A DNA stretch of 26,891 nucleotides from Lachnospiraceae bacterium UBA3401 (GTDB lineage Bacteria > Bacillota > Clostridia > Lachnospirales > Lachnospiraceae), in contig DEPD01000078.1 of NCBI GenBank assembly GCA_002358575.1, positions 13,159 through 40,049 on the forward strand, given 5' to 3'. The position numbers and the translations under genes are program-made. The notes below the pieces were generated by a model. It saw only the letters and a program-made list of their open reading frames with translations. It was not told the DNA's origin and made no database searches. This document shows positions 1 to 7,190 of this stretch, piece after piece (the first letter of the stretch is position 1; each line of letters begins with the position of its first letter).

Positions 1-34
1 CTTGTAACAGGAAGCCGAAGGGTTGCTGTTACAA
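1..34. repeat. Hairpin repeat (TGTAACAG family), copy 1
   Basis: A perfect 9-bp stem (TTGTAACAG at 2-10, CTGTTACAA at 26-34) encloses a second short stem (AGCC/GGTT). Bases 1-21 recur exactly, in inverse orientation, at 3994-4014. No T-run follows the stem, so it is a weak terminator candidate for any gene upstream of the window. The recurrence argues for a dispersed palindromic repeat. Confidence 0.7.
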
Positions 35-70
35 AATATTTTAGAATAAGTATTGACATTTTTCTTCAAA

Positions 71-126
71 TGTATTATTGTATTAGTGTATTAAATGATT
101 GATACACATAGGATTTATGTTAAAAT
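71..126 (+). promoter_or_regulatory. Promoter and candidate autoregulatory operator of the GntR-ABC operon
   Basis: An extended -10 (TG at 118-119, TAAAAT at 121-126) lies 16 bp after a -35-like TTGATA (99-104). The inverted repeat GTGTAT (86-91) / ATACAC (102-107), with a 10-bp spacer, covers the -35 box. That is where a repressor would block polymerase. Three 8-bp-spaced copies of TGTATTA (71-77, 79-85, 87-93) run into the left arm. YtrA-type GntR regulators commonly control their own ABC operon through such palindromes; the assignment here is inference. A TTGACA at 53-58 could serve as an alternative -35 with a poorer -10. Confidence 0.6.
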
Positions 127-157
127 TTCACGTATTTTTATGTGTATAGGTCGCGCA

Positions 158-178
158 CGAGTAGGAACCCCCTACTCG
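158..178 (+). other. 5' UTR hairpin
   Basis: CGAGTAGG (158-165) and CCTACTCG (171-178) form a perfect 8-bp stem with a 5-base loop in the leader of the GntR operon, downstream of the predicted start of transcription. No T-run follows. The preceding CGCG and the following GATGTAC resemble the repeats at 20632-20774, so it may be a copy of a dispersed repeat used as a leader structure. Confidence 0.5.
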
Positions 179-233
179 ATGTACCAGAGCGTGTTTGAAA
201 AATGCTCTAGGAGCAATGAAAAGGAGGAAATTT

Positions 234-596
234 ATGGCATGGCAAATGAATTCTGACCGTCCGATATATACACAATTGTACGATAAGATTTTAATTCGTA
301 TTGTGTGCGGAATCTACAAGGCTGGCAATCGCCTGCCAAGTGTCAGGGAGTTGGCTGCGGAGGCAAATGTGAATCCAAACACAATGCAGCGTGCATTTAC
401 GGAGCTAGAACACAGCGGGCTGATTGTGACACAGCGAAACAGCGGTCGCATTGTGACGGAAGACCAGTTAAAAATAGAGAATGCCAGACACCAGTTGGCA
501 CTGACACAGATTAATACTTTTTTCGCCAATATGCGGGAACTTGGATACAACGATCACGAAATTATGGCGCTGATTCAAAGTATTGTTAAGGAATAA
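234..596 (+). CDS. GntR-family (YtrA-like) transcriptional regulator
   Basis: This encodes 120 residues. The start is the ATG at 234, 6 bases after AAGGAGG (221-227); an in-frame TTG at 195 has no ribosome binding site. A winged helix-turn-helix fills roughly residues 8-75, with the family pattern RPIYTQLYDKI followed by LPSVRELAAE and NPNTMQRAF. Only a short helical tail follows, as in YtrA-subfamily members, which lack the large effector domain of other GntR proteins. YtrA-type proteins usually repress an adjacent ABC-exporter operon and respond to cell-envelope stress or antibiotics. The ATPase and permease genes that follow fit this. It probably binds the palindrome at 86-107. The inducing signal cannot be read from the sequence. 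Confidence 0.9.
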   Translation: MAWQMNSDRPIYTQLYDKILIRIVCGIYKAGNRLPSVRELAAEANVNPNTMQRAFTELEHSGLIVTQRNSGRIVTEDQLKIENARHQLALTQINTFFANMRELGYNDHEIMALIQSIVKE

Positions 597-628
597 GATC
601 AAGAACCAAAACGAGGGAGGGAAAGAAC

Positions 629-1594
629 GTGAACGAAAATAACAGTATTGCATATACGCAGCAAGATGACGTGCAGAGCGATAACACGCAGAGTACTTCT
701 GTGTATACATCAGATAATCTGGTGACTGCGCAGGAAACCCAGACGCAAAATAATTTGTTGGAAAACGACGAGAGTGCATCTTGCACGCCGGTTAATTTGC
801 AGAAAGATTTTGTGCAGAGTGAGCAAAACACAATGCAGACATTAGAAAAGGAGCCTTTGGAAAGTGCACAGAATCCATATGAAATCAACACGCCACTTCT
901 GCAGTTAAATGACTTATGCAAGCGCTATCCTGGCATGGGGAATTATATGTCCGTCTTTCATATGAATCTAACAATTTTAAGGGGAAGAATTATCGGTCTA
1001 TTAGGACCGAATGGCTGTGGAAAGACCACTTTGATCAAGATGATTAATGGACTTCTGGCGCCGACGAGTGGAACTGTTTTAATTAATGGTATGGAGCCAT
1101 GTCCTGCGACCAAGAGAGTTATCTCTTATCTGCCAGAGCGTACTTATCTGGATAATGGCATGAAAGTTTCGCAGATGGTAGAGTATTTTGCTGATTTTTA
1201 TGAAGATTTCTCGACGGAAAAGGCATATAATATGCTGGGCGCGCTTGGCATTAGTTCCAGTGCGCGCTTAAAGACGCTCTCTAAAGGTACAAAAGAGAAA
1301 GTACAATTGATTCTTGTCATGAGCAGACAGGCAGATCTCTATATCCTTGATGAGCCAATTGCAGGTGTTGACCCTGCTGCAAGGGATTATATTTTGCGCA
1401 CAATTATTACAAACTACAATCCTGGTTCCACAATTATTCTATCAACGCATTTGATTTCTGACATAGAAAATATCCTAGATGATGTGATTTTTATGAAAAA
1501 TGGTTCGCTTATGTTGTATACATCTGTCGATTCTATCAGAAGCCAGATGGGAAAATCGGTAGATACTTACTTCAGGGAGGTGTACGCATGTTAG
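629..1594 (+). CDS. ABC transporter ATP-binding protein with long N-terminal extension
   Basis: This encodes 321 residues starting at GTG 629, 8 bases after GAGGGAGG. The first ~88 residues are a Gln/Asn/Thr/Ser-rich, probably disordered segment absent from typical ABC ATPases. The ABC domain follows: Walker A GPNGCGKTT (126-134), a signature-like LSKGT (217-221, divergent from LSGGQ), Walker B ending in D241-E242, a D-loop (AGVDP) and a switch histidine in STH. It should energise the permease encoded next, whose start overlaps this gene's stop by 7 bp. The trio GntR/ATPase/permease resembles Bacillus ytrABC-type exporters. The substrate is unknown. An internal Met at residue 68 could be an alternative start but has no convincing ribosome binding site. 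Confidence 0.9.
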   Translation: MNENNSIAYTQQDDVQSDNTQSTSVYTSDNLVTAQETQTQNNLLENDESASCTPVNLQKDFVQSEQNTMQTLEKEPLESAQNPYEINTPLLQLNDLCKRYPGMGNYMSVFHMNLTILRGRIIGLLGPNGCGKTTLIKMINGLLAPTSGTVLINGMEPCPATKRVISYLPERTYLDNGMKVSQMVEYFADFYEDFSTEKAYNMLGALGISSSARLKTLSKGTKEKVQLILVMSRQADLYILDEPIAGVDPAARDYILRTIITNYNPGSTIILSTHLISDIENILDDVIFMKNGSLMLYTSVDSIRSQMGKSVDTYFREVYAC

Positions 1595-2454
1595 GGAAAC
1601 TATTAAAATATGAATGGAGAGGACTTCGACTTCCATTTTTGATAATGTTGGTTGTTTTGGCAGCAACGACAACTTTGACTTGTGGGGTTATTTTTACCAT
1701 CAATCCCAAATTTGATGAGACGATTGTAGGATATTCTTTAATGGCGCTAGTGCTCTCTATATTTTTGTATTATTTTGGCATTATTGGCTGTTCTCTTGGA
1801 ACATCGCTGATTGTTGTGATTCGCTTTTATAAAACCTGTTACACAGATCAAGGGTATTTGACCCATACGCTTCCTGTGTCTTCAAAGCAGTTATTAAATA
1901 TGAAGATTCTTGCAGCGATTGTTACAAATTTATTAATGATTTTAGCGATTGTCACCAGTATTTTTATTATTGTGCAGGTGGGATTACATCATGTTTTTTC
2001 CTTTGTGCCAGACTATATGGAGTATACTTATGATCAATTTTACAGAGAGTTTATCGAAGTATTTTCCAATTCATTTCGTGATTTTGAAGATGAGCTTGGC
2101 ATAAGTTTTGGTCTGTATTTCGCATACTTAATTGTATATGGTATCATTTCACTAATTGCCAATATTATAATAGTGTTTGGCTGTGTATCCTTGGGGCAAC
2201 TCTTTACAAAACATCGAATTGTGGGAGCGATTGCAGCATACTTTATTGTGCAGTTTATCCTTCAAATTTTGGGATATTTCACTGCGATACCAATGTACAG
2301 CCGAATGTTAAGAGGTGCTTACCATGATGATATCACAGTATTTGGAGTTATGTCACCAACTATGAATATGACACTGTTTATAGTGATCATTATGGCAGTC
2401 ATTATGTATTTTATTAATCTTCACATGATGACAAAAAAACTAAATTTGGAATAG
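1588..2454 (+). CDS. ABC-2 type transporter permease
   Basis: This encodes 288 residues and begins inside the end of the ATPase gene (overlap 1588-1594), a sign of translational coupling. Six hydrophobic segments are visible at about 16-38, 50-79, 107-132, 175-203, 211-236 and 262-279, with a polar, acidic loop at 140-172 between the third and fourth. The N-terminal KLLKYEWRG is typical of permeases encoded in YtrA-type operons. It would form the membrane part of the exporter and probably dimerises. The substrate (peptide antibiotic, lipid or other) cannot be inferred. This is the last gene of the operon, followed by a stem-loop shared with the convergent murI. Confidence 0.85.
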   Translation: MLGKLLKYEWRGLRLPFLIMLVVLAATTTLTCGVIFTINPKFDETIVGYSLMALVLSIFLYYFGIIGCSLGTSLIVVIRFYKTCYTDQGYLTHTLPVSSKQLLNMKILAAIVTNLLMILAIVTSIFIIVQVGLHHVFSFVPDYMEYTYDQFYREFIEVFSNSFRDFEDELGISFGLYFAYLIVYGIISLIANIIIVFGCVSLGQLFTKHRIVGAIAAYFIVQFILQILGYFTAIPMYSRMLRGAYHDDITVFGVMSPTMNMTLFIVIIMAVIMYFINLHMMTKKLNLE

Positions 2455-2488
2455 TATAGAAAACGCAAATACGTTTGTTGTTTCTTAT

Positions 2489-2531
2489 AAATATAGACAG
2501 TAGATGCTCTGTGCATTTGCTGTCTATATTT
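2489..2531. terminator. Bidirectional stem-loop between convergent genes
   Basis: AAATATAGACAG (2489-2500) and CTGTCTATATTT (2520-2531) form a perfect 12-bp stem with a 19-base loop that can form a small inner ATGC/GCAT stem. It lies between the permease stop (2454) and the murI stop (2543, minus strand). The T-runs are short in both directions, so termination may be moderate. Confidence 0.65.
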
Positions 2532-2542
2532 ATGCACGGGAC

Positions 2543-3376
2543 CTATTCTATTTTTCGCATTAATTCAAGCCGCTCATGCAGACGCTGAATCGTGTTGAGT
2601 CGCAGAGTGTCTGTAATCAAATGTCCAGATGCGTAATAACTGACACAGATGTCATTTTTTAGTGCTTCCCAGTTGTTGTCTTTTGGTTTTGCCTCCGTCT
2701 GGGGTAAGGTAAGCAATCCCTTAGAGTCAAGCACGCGCATAAGTTGACGCACAGTGCCAAGACTTCCGTCAATAATATGAACATGCGGTGGCATCAACGC
2801 CTGAAAAGTATCTTTAAAATAATTAAAATGAGTACAGCCAAGCACTAATTCTCCATACTGTTCCAATGCGTAGCCAGTGAATCGTTCCTGTAAGTATGCA
2901 GTCACTTGATCGGATACAAACTCTCCGCATTCAGCAAATTGTACAAGTCCAGGCAGTTCCACTAAATCAACCAGATGCGCATCATCCACGCGCTCCACAA
3001 GTTTTTGCAGTTTTTTTTCGTGGACTGTCAGCGGCGTTGCAACTACCATCACACGTTTTCCGGCGCTTTCTTCAACGGCTGGTTTTACGGCTGGCTCTAT
3101 TCCTATAATTGGAAAGAAGGGATAACGCTCTCGCATCAGGTCCGCTGCCACTGCAGTTGCTGTATTACATGCAATCAATATTATCTTGCAGTCGTGGGAT
3201 ATCATAAACTGTATCACCTCGTCCACATAGGAGATAACCTGTTCTCTAGTTTTTGTTCCATATGGAACATGGTCTGTGTCTGCATAAAATAAAAAATTCT
3301 CCTGTGGCATCAACACCATTGCCTGGTGGAGAAGGGTCAGTCCTCCAATTCCAGAATCAAAAATACCAATATTCAT
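2543..3376 (-). CDS. murI: Glutamate racemase
   Basis: This encodes 277 residues. The start is the ATG whose first base is 3376, preceded on the minus strand by AGGGGG; an upstream in-frame ATG at 3409 lacks a site. The enzyme interconverts L- and D-glutamate, supplying D-Glu for the peptidoglycan stem peptide in the cytoplasm. Family hallmarks are present: the N-terminal FDSGIGG (D7, S8), PYG at 38-40, the first catalytic cysteine C70 in ACNTAT, the second catalytic cysteine C181 in GCTH, and H183. Length is normal for MurI. It is transcribed away from the tRNA operon and converges with the ABC operon. Confidence 0.96.
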   Translation of the reverse strand: MNIGIFDSGIGGLTLLHQAMVLMPQENFLFYADTDHVPYGTKTREQVISYVDEVIQFMISHDCKIILIACNTATAVAADLMRERYPFFPIIGIEPAVKPAVEESAGKRVMVVATPLTVHEKKLQKLVERVDDAHLVDLVELPGLVQFAECGEFVSDQVTAYLQERFTGYALEQYGELVLGCTHFNYFKDTFQALMPPHVHIIDGSLGTVRQLMRVLDSKGLLTLPQTEAKPKDNNWEALKNDICVSYYASGHLITDTLRLNTIQRLHERLELMRKIE

Positions 3377-3402
3377 ATTAAATCCCCCTGCGCATAGAAA
3401 GA

Positions 3403-3463
3403 CCCGCAAATCCTTGTAGATCTGCGGGCGTTATTGAGAGAGCGAATAGCGAGTCAAACTCGC
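3403..3463 (-). other. Two hairpins in the murI leader
   Basis: Bases 3403-3428 form a 10-bp stem (CCCGCA.../...TGCGGG, one G-T pair) with a 6-base loop, just upstream of the murI ribosome binding site. Bases 3449-3463 form GCGAGT-CAA-ACTCGC. Neither is followed by a T-run on the minus strand, so they are unlikely to be simple terminators. A leader or repeat role is possible. No riboswitch consensus was recognised. Confidence 0.4.
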
Positions 3464-3539
3464 ATACGATGTAAGTAAATTAAAATAAAGTACAATTTTC
3501 TTTTTAATTTTATAACTCTATAAAAAATTTTCTAAAAAT

Positions 3540-3581
3540 AAAAGCTTATAATTGCGCCATTCCTTGCAATTACAGGCTTTT
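3540..3581 (-). terminator. Rho-independent terminator of the tRNA operon
   Basis: Read on the minus strand, AAAAGC plus TGTAATTGC pairs with GCAATTATA plus GCTTTT, giving a long stem with one bulge. It is followed by a T-rich stretch (TATTTTTAG and further T-runs). It lies 5 bases beyond the last tRNA gene. Confidence 0.8.
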
Positions 3582-3586
3582 ATGAG

Positions 3587-3659
3587 AGCGATAGACGGGG
3601 CTCGAACCCGCGGTCTCGACCTTGGCAAGGTCGCGCGTTACCAACTACGCCACTATCGC
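3587..3659 (-). tRNA. tRNA-Gly (GCC)
   Basis: This is a 73-base cloverleaf on the minus strand. The acceptor arms GCGATAG/CTATCGC pair fully, the anticodon loop TTGCCAA gives GCC between CGACC and GGTCG, and the T-arm carries GGTTCGAGCCC. CCA is not encoded. It is last in the Phe-Gly-Gly tRNA operon. Confidence 0.96.
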
Positions 3660-3761
3660 AAATATAGTCTTCTTTTGTATCGGACCTTTTATATATTACA
3701 TGAAGTAAAGTATTTTGTCAACTGTTTTTTAGAAAATTATTAAATATTTGCATTCGTGTAA

Positions 3762-3832
3762 AGCGGGTGATGGGAATCGAACCCACGTATCCAGCTTGGA
3801 AGGCTGGTGTTCTACCATTGAACTACACCCGC
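3762..3832 (-). tRNA. tRNA-Gly (TCC)
   Basis: This is a 71-base cloverleaf on the minus strand. The acceptor arms GCGGGTG/CATCCGC-type ends pair (GCGGGTG with CACCCGC), the anticodon loop CTTCCAA gives TCC between CCAGC and GCTGG, and the T-loop is TTCGATT. CCA is not encoded. It is separated from the upstream tRNA-Phe by only 4 bases, so they share a transcript. Confidence 0.96.
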
Positions 3833-3836
3833 ACAA

Positions 3837-3909
<73 letters not shown>

Positions 3910-3923
3910 GTTTAACGAATTTT

Positions 3924-3952
3924 AGTATACACTACCGTAATATAATTGTCAA
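3924..3952 (-). promoter_or_regulatory. Promoter of the tRNA operon
   Basis: On the minus strand, TTGACA (3952-3947) and TATACT (3929-3924) are separated by exactly 17 bp, a near-consensus sigma-A promoter. Its -10 lies 14 bases before tRNA-Phe. Confidence 0.85.
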
Positions 3953-3981
3953 TATATTTTTTAAATTTCGCAGTTTAGGAG

Positions 3982-4155
3982 GTAACAGTTCAGCCTTCGG
4001 CTTCCTGTTACAAGTATCAAGCCATGCAAAACCACTCCGTGGTGGCTTGATGCATCTCAGCTACTACGTTATTTTACGGACTTTGCATTTACTGCAAAGT
4101 CCTGAAGCTGAATTGTAACTTTAGGAGTTATAGTTCAGCTTTGCCGAACTGTAAC
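3982..4155. repeat. Cluster of hairpin repeats
   Basis: Four palindromic units lie in a row. 3982-4011 has GTAACAG/CTGTTAC with an inner AGCC/GGCT and contains the inverse copy of bases 1-21. 4016-4051 has ATCAAGCCA/TGGCTTGAT with an inner CCAC/GTGG. 4078-4102 has the perfect 10-bp stem GGACTTTGCA/TGCAAAGTCC nested in TCAGCT (4057-4062) / AGCTGA (4106-4111). 4127-4155 has GTTATAGTTC/GAACTGTAAC. No coding potential is evident. The units share GTAACAG- and TTCAGC-like words, so they look like members of a dispersed intergenic palindrome family. Confidence 0.65.
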
Positions 4156-4261
4156 GTTTAGGAACTATTATAAATAATCTATACATCTTGACTTGTCTAT
4201 TTCTCCAATTGCACATATTATTCCTTCACAGTTTTTTAATAAAATAGCTATGTTAAGGAAT

Positions 4262-4440
4262 TAGTACATCGAATAATAATTAACGAACACTTTGACTTGT
4301 CTGATTATCCGTCTGCAAAAGGACTGCAGTCCTTTTGTTGTCGTCAATCGCCGTAGCCACCGCTACGACTCATTCCTTCGCCTTGCATATGAACAATCAT
4401 ACTGCGTCAATGTATCAGAAATTTATTATTCGATGTACTA
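4262..4440. mobile_element. Candidate MITE with 18-bp terminal inverted repeats
   Basis: TAGTACATCGAATAATAA at 4262-4279 is the exact reverse complement of 4423-4440. The 179-bp interval contains no plausible gene. It holds a perfect 22-bp palindrome (4316-4337, centred on CTGCAG) and a CGTAGC/GCTACG hairpin (4352-4367). Both ends carry a TA dinucleotide, compatible with TA target duplication as in IS630/mariner-type elements, but TA may equally belong to the repeat itself. The word TTGACTTGTCT occurs inside (4292-4302) and just outside (4188-4198). Confidence 0.55.
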
Positions 4441-4478
4441 GAAGTTAAAAATATACTCTGGAAAATTCGCATAATCCA

Positions 4479-4487
4479 TGCTATAAT
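4479..4487 (+). promoter_or_regulatory. Extended -10 promoter of the araC-family gene
   Basis: A consensus TATAAT (4482-4487) is preceded by TG at 4479-4480, forming an extended -10. The -35 region (about 4459-4464, TGGAAA) is weak, which extended -10 promoters tolerate. The leader to the ATG at 4594 is about 100 bases long. Confidence 0.55.
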
Positions 4488-4593
4488 AGCAAGAATATAA
4501 AATTGTTCCAAAATCTATATTATAAGGAATTATTGCTTGAGAAATAACTTGTGACTATGACAAAGCCTAAATAAATGGACTGAGGATTGAAGT

Positions 4594-5490
4594 ATGTATA
4601 ATCTGTTTGAACCTGGAAATCTGTTAAATTCTCCCTATGAGGCATTTCTCTTTGATACGGAAAAAAACTGTTTTCCTGTGCGGTCACACTGGCATCATTA
4701 TATGGAGATTATTTTGATGGTGGAGGGAACTGCACTCGTTGAGAATGATGAGAAAAAATATCTTTTGCATCCTGGCGATATGGCGGCTCTCCCTCCCAAA
4801 AGCATCCATGCAATCTGTCATGAAACGGGAAACGAGGAGCATTTGCTTTACTATGTCATTAAGTTTGATTTAAATCGCTTTCGGGAAAATATTGGGTATG
4901 TGCCACAGTTGAAAAGTGCAGTTTTGCAGGCGATGGAAAATCCAGATGTCTCTTTCTTTTTTTCTGCAAAAGAGCTTACAGGTTTTCCAGTTATGGAGTT
5001 TGTCAATGGATGTGTGAAAGAAGCACAATCCATGCACTATGGCTATAATATGATTATGTACTCTTATCTCAATTGCATTCTTGTCAGTATGTTGCGTATC
5101 TGGCGCAGACGTGGATTTACGCCCTCATATGAAGTTTCCGCTCCTTCTGGCAGCTCTATTGAGACCATTACAGAATATATTGACGCGCATTCTGACCAGC
5201 CGCTAAAGGTGGAGCAGCTCGCAATTCGCTGTAATATGAGCTACTCCTTTTTTGCCAAACAATTTCGCCAGATTTACGGCCGTTCTTGCAAGGAATACAT
5301 TGAATATATTCGTGTTATCAAGACAGAGGATATGCTGTTGTATACAGATTATGATATGACATATATCAGTCAGGCTGCGGGTTTTTCTGACTGTAGTCAC
5401 ATGATCAAAACGTTTCGGAAATATAAAAACATTACACCAAAACAGTTTCGGATGCAGAATACAAAAAATTCCCGCAGCGCCTATATATAA
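4594..5490 (+). CDS. AraC-family transcriptional regulator
   Basis: This encodes 298 residues; the ATG at 4594 follows GAGG (4582-4585) by 8 bases. The N-terminal half (about 20-110) looks like a cupin/AraC ligand-binding barrel, with HWHHYMEI, a HPGDMAALPP turn and IHAI. The C-terminal ~110 residues (188-298) are the two helix-turn-helix AraC DNA-binding domain, including LAIRCNMSYSFFAKQF, the conserved ISQAAGFSD and a terminal ITPKQFR. It is convergent with xylB, with 9 bp between the stops, so it may control pentose or glycoside use. That link rests only on adjacency. No binding site can be assigned with confidence. Confidence 0.93.
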   Translation: MYNLFEPGNLLNSPYEAFLFDTEKNCFPVRSHWHHYMEIILMVEGTALVENDEKKYLLHPGDMAALPPKSIHAICHETGNEEHLLYYVIKFDLNRFRENIGYVPQLKSAVLQAMENPDVSFFFSAKELTGFPVMEFVNGCVKEAQSMHYGYNMIMYSYLNCILVSMLRIWRRRGFTPSYEVSAPSGSSIETITEYIDAHSDQPLKVEQLAIRCNMSYSFFAKQFRQIYGRSCKEYIEYIRVIKTEDMLLYTDYDMTYISQAAGFSDCSHMIKTFRKYKNITPKQFRMQNTKNSRSAYI

Positions 5491-5499
5491 GAGAAGGAT

Positions 5500-6975
5500 T
5501 TATGAAATCTTTGGAAAAAGTTCTTTCACGTTTGGATAAATCTGGGCAAACTTGCGGTAACGCTCCTCATAGCGCGCTGCAAGTGCTTTGTCAGGTTCCA
5601 CGCTGTCCACTACTTTGACAAGTTTTGCGGCAGCTTCCTCCACAGTAGCATATTCGCCACAAGCAACTGCTGCGAGGATTGCACCGCCATAGCCAGGGCC
5701 TTCTTCGCTCTCAATAAGATCAAGCCGAATATTTAATACATTTGCAAAAATTTTTCTCCAGAGCGCACTTTTTGCGCCACCGCCACAGATTTTAGAAGCT
5801 TCAATATGAATACCAAGGCTCTTTGCCACCTCAAAAGAGTCGCGAATTGCAAATGCCACCCCTTCAAGGACTGCTTGATACAAATCTGCGCGCGTGGTAT
5901 CCATTGTCATACCAATAAAAGTGCCGCGCGCGTTGGCATCATTGTGTGGGGAGCGTTCTCCCATCAGGTAAGGCAGGAAATAAACATGGTTATTTCCAAG
6001 TTTGTCATCTGTGATAACAGCCTGTTCTTCTGCAAAATTAGTAGTCTGTAAAATATCTTCCATCCACCATTTATTGCAGGAAGCGGCACTGAGCATACAG
6101 CCCATCAGATGATACTTTCCATCTGCATGTGCAAAGGAATGAAGTGCATTGTTCCGATCTACGCCAAAATTTTTGCTAGAAATAAAGATTGTTCCGCTTG
6201 TGCCAAGTGAAATATTGCACATGCCGTCTCCCACTGTGCCAGTTCCGACTGCTGCCGCGGCATTGTCACCGGCACCCGCTGCCACTTTCACATGTTCTGA
6301 AAGACCCAATTCCGCTGCTACTTCCGGCTTTAGGGTGCCTACTACCTCATAACTCTCATAGATTTTTGCAAGCTGATTTTCCTTAATACCACAGATATCC
6401 ATCATTTTTTGTGACCAACACTTGTGCTCGACATCAAACAGCAACATACCAGATGCATCAGAGACATCTGTGCAGAAACTTCCTGTCATCTTGTAAGCGA
6501 TATAATCTTTGGGGAGCATAATTTTGCTGATTCTGGCAAAATTCTCAGGTTCCTTGTTCTTTACCCAAAGAACCTTGGGTGCAGTAAACCCTGTAAAGGC
6601 AATATTTGCCGTATATTTTGACAGTTTTTCCTTTCCAATTTCCTGATTTAAATAATCAGTCTCCTCCTGCGTTCTGCCGTCGTTCCATAGGATTGCTGGA
6701 CGAATCACATTGTCCTGTTCATCCAAAATGACAAGTCCGTGCATCTGCCCTCCAAAACTAATGCCTGCAACCTGTGATTTGTCACAGTCCTTTGTCAACT
6801 CCTTTAGCCCAATTTTTACTGCATTCCACCAATCTTCTGGTTTCTGTTCACTCCACCCTGGATTTGGGAAGTACAAAGGATATTCCTTTGACACAATATT
6901 TGTAATTTTCCCTGTGCCTTCCATTAATAGAAGTTTTACTGCTGAGGTGCCAAGATCGATACCAACATAATACAT
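5500..6975 (-). CDS. xylB: Xylulokinase
   Basis: This encodes 491 residues, the usual length for XylB. The start is the ATG whose first base is 6975, preceded by AAGGCGG on the minus strand; an upstream in-frame ATG (7056) would run through a palindrome and lacks a site. It phosphorylates D-xylulose to xylulose-5-phosphate with ATP, feeding the pentose phosphate pathway. FGGY-kinase features are visible: N-terminal GIDLGTSAVK, the substrate-binding MHG (78-80), WNDGRT, the putative catalytic base D237 in GAGDN, the phosphate-binding GTSGT (258-262), and C-terminal GGGAKS and GPGYGGA. No xylose isomerase gene lies next to it in the window. It is probably controlled through the palindrome at 7019-7048. 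Confidence 0.93.
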   Translation of the reverse strand: MYYVGIDLGTSAVKLLLMEGTGKITNIVSKEYPLYFPNPGWSEQKPEDWWNAVKIGLKELTKDCDKSQVAGISFGGQMHGLVILDEQDNVIRPAILWNDGRTQEETDYLNQEIGKEKLSKYTANIAFTGFTAPKVLWVKNKEPENFARISKIMLPKDYIAYKMTGSFCTDVSDASGMLLFDVEHKCWSQKMMDICGIKENQLAKIYESYEVVGTLKPEVAAELGLSEHVKVAAGAGDNAAAAVGTGTVGDGMCNISLGTSGTIFISSKNFGVDRNNALHSFAHADGKYHLMGCMLSAASCNKWWMEDILQTTNFAEEQAVITDDKLGNNHVYFLPYLMGERSPHNDANARGTFIGMTMDTTRADLYQAVLEGVAFAIRDSFEVAKSLGIHIEASKICGGGAKSALWRKIFANVLNIRLDLIESEEGPGYGGAILAAVACGEYATVEEAAAKLVKVVDSVEPDKALAARYEERYRKFAQIYPNVKELFPKIS

Positions 6976-7018
6976 TATAATCGCCGCCTTTCTTTTTGAT
7001 ATGTTTTCGATGCAATTG

Positions 7019-7048
7019 TTCTTTAGCGTGCTCGGGCACGCTAAAGAA
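7019..7048. promoter_or_regulatory. Perfect palindrome at operator position upstream of xylB
   Basis: TTCTTTAGCGTGC (7019-7031) and GCACGCTAAAGAA (7036-7048) form a perfect 13-bp inverted repeat around TCGG. It begins 9 bp downstream of the predicted minus-strand -10 box of xylB, so it covers the likely transcription start and early leader. No T-run follows in either direction, which argues against an intrinsic terminator. It could be a repressor operator or an mRNA 5' stem. Confidence 0.6.
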
Positions 7049-7057
7049 TGTAACATA

Positions 7058-7086
7058 AGTATACCGTTTTTTTTGTCATTTTACAA
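7058..7086 (-). promoter_or_regulatory. Promoter of xylB
   Basis: On the minus strand, TTGTAA (7086-7081) and TATACT (7063-7058) are spaced 17 bp apart. The palindrome 7019-7048 lies immediately downstream. Confidence 0.6.
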
Positions 7087-7130
7087 GTGAGAAACGCGAT
7101 ATATTTTAGAAGATTAATTTTTTATTTAGG

Positions 7131-7158
7131 TTACATTTTTCTTAAAATAGTGTACAAT
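7131..7158 (+). promoter_or_regulatory. Promoter of the carboxypeptidase gene
   Basis: TTACAT (7131-7136) and TACAAT (7153-7158) are separated by 16 bp, about 33 bases before the chosen start codon. It diverges from the xylB promoter. Confidence 0.5.
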
Positions 7159-7190
7159 CTAACTATAGAAATATTATGAAGGGAAAAATT

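Noticed and set aside
3403..3463. Riboswitch or T-box leader upstream of murI
   Set aside because: Only simple hairpins are present; no conserved T-box or riboswitch sequence words were seen.
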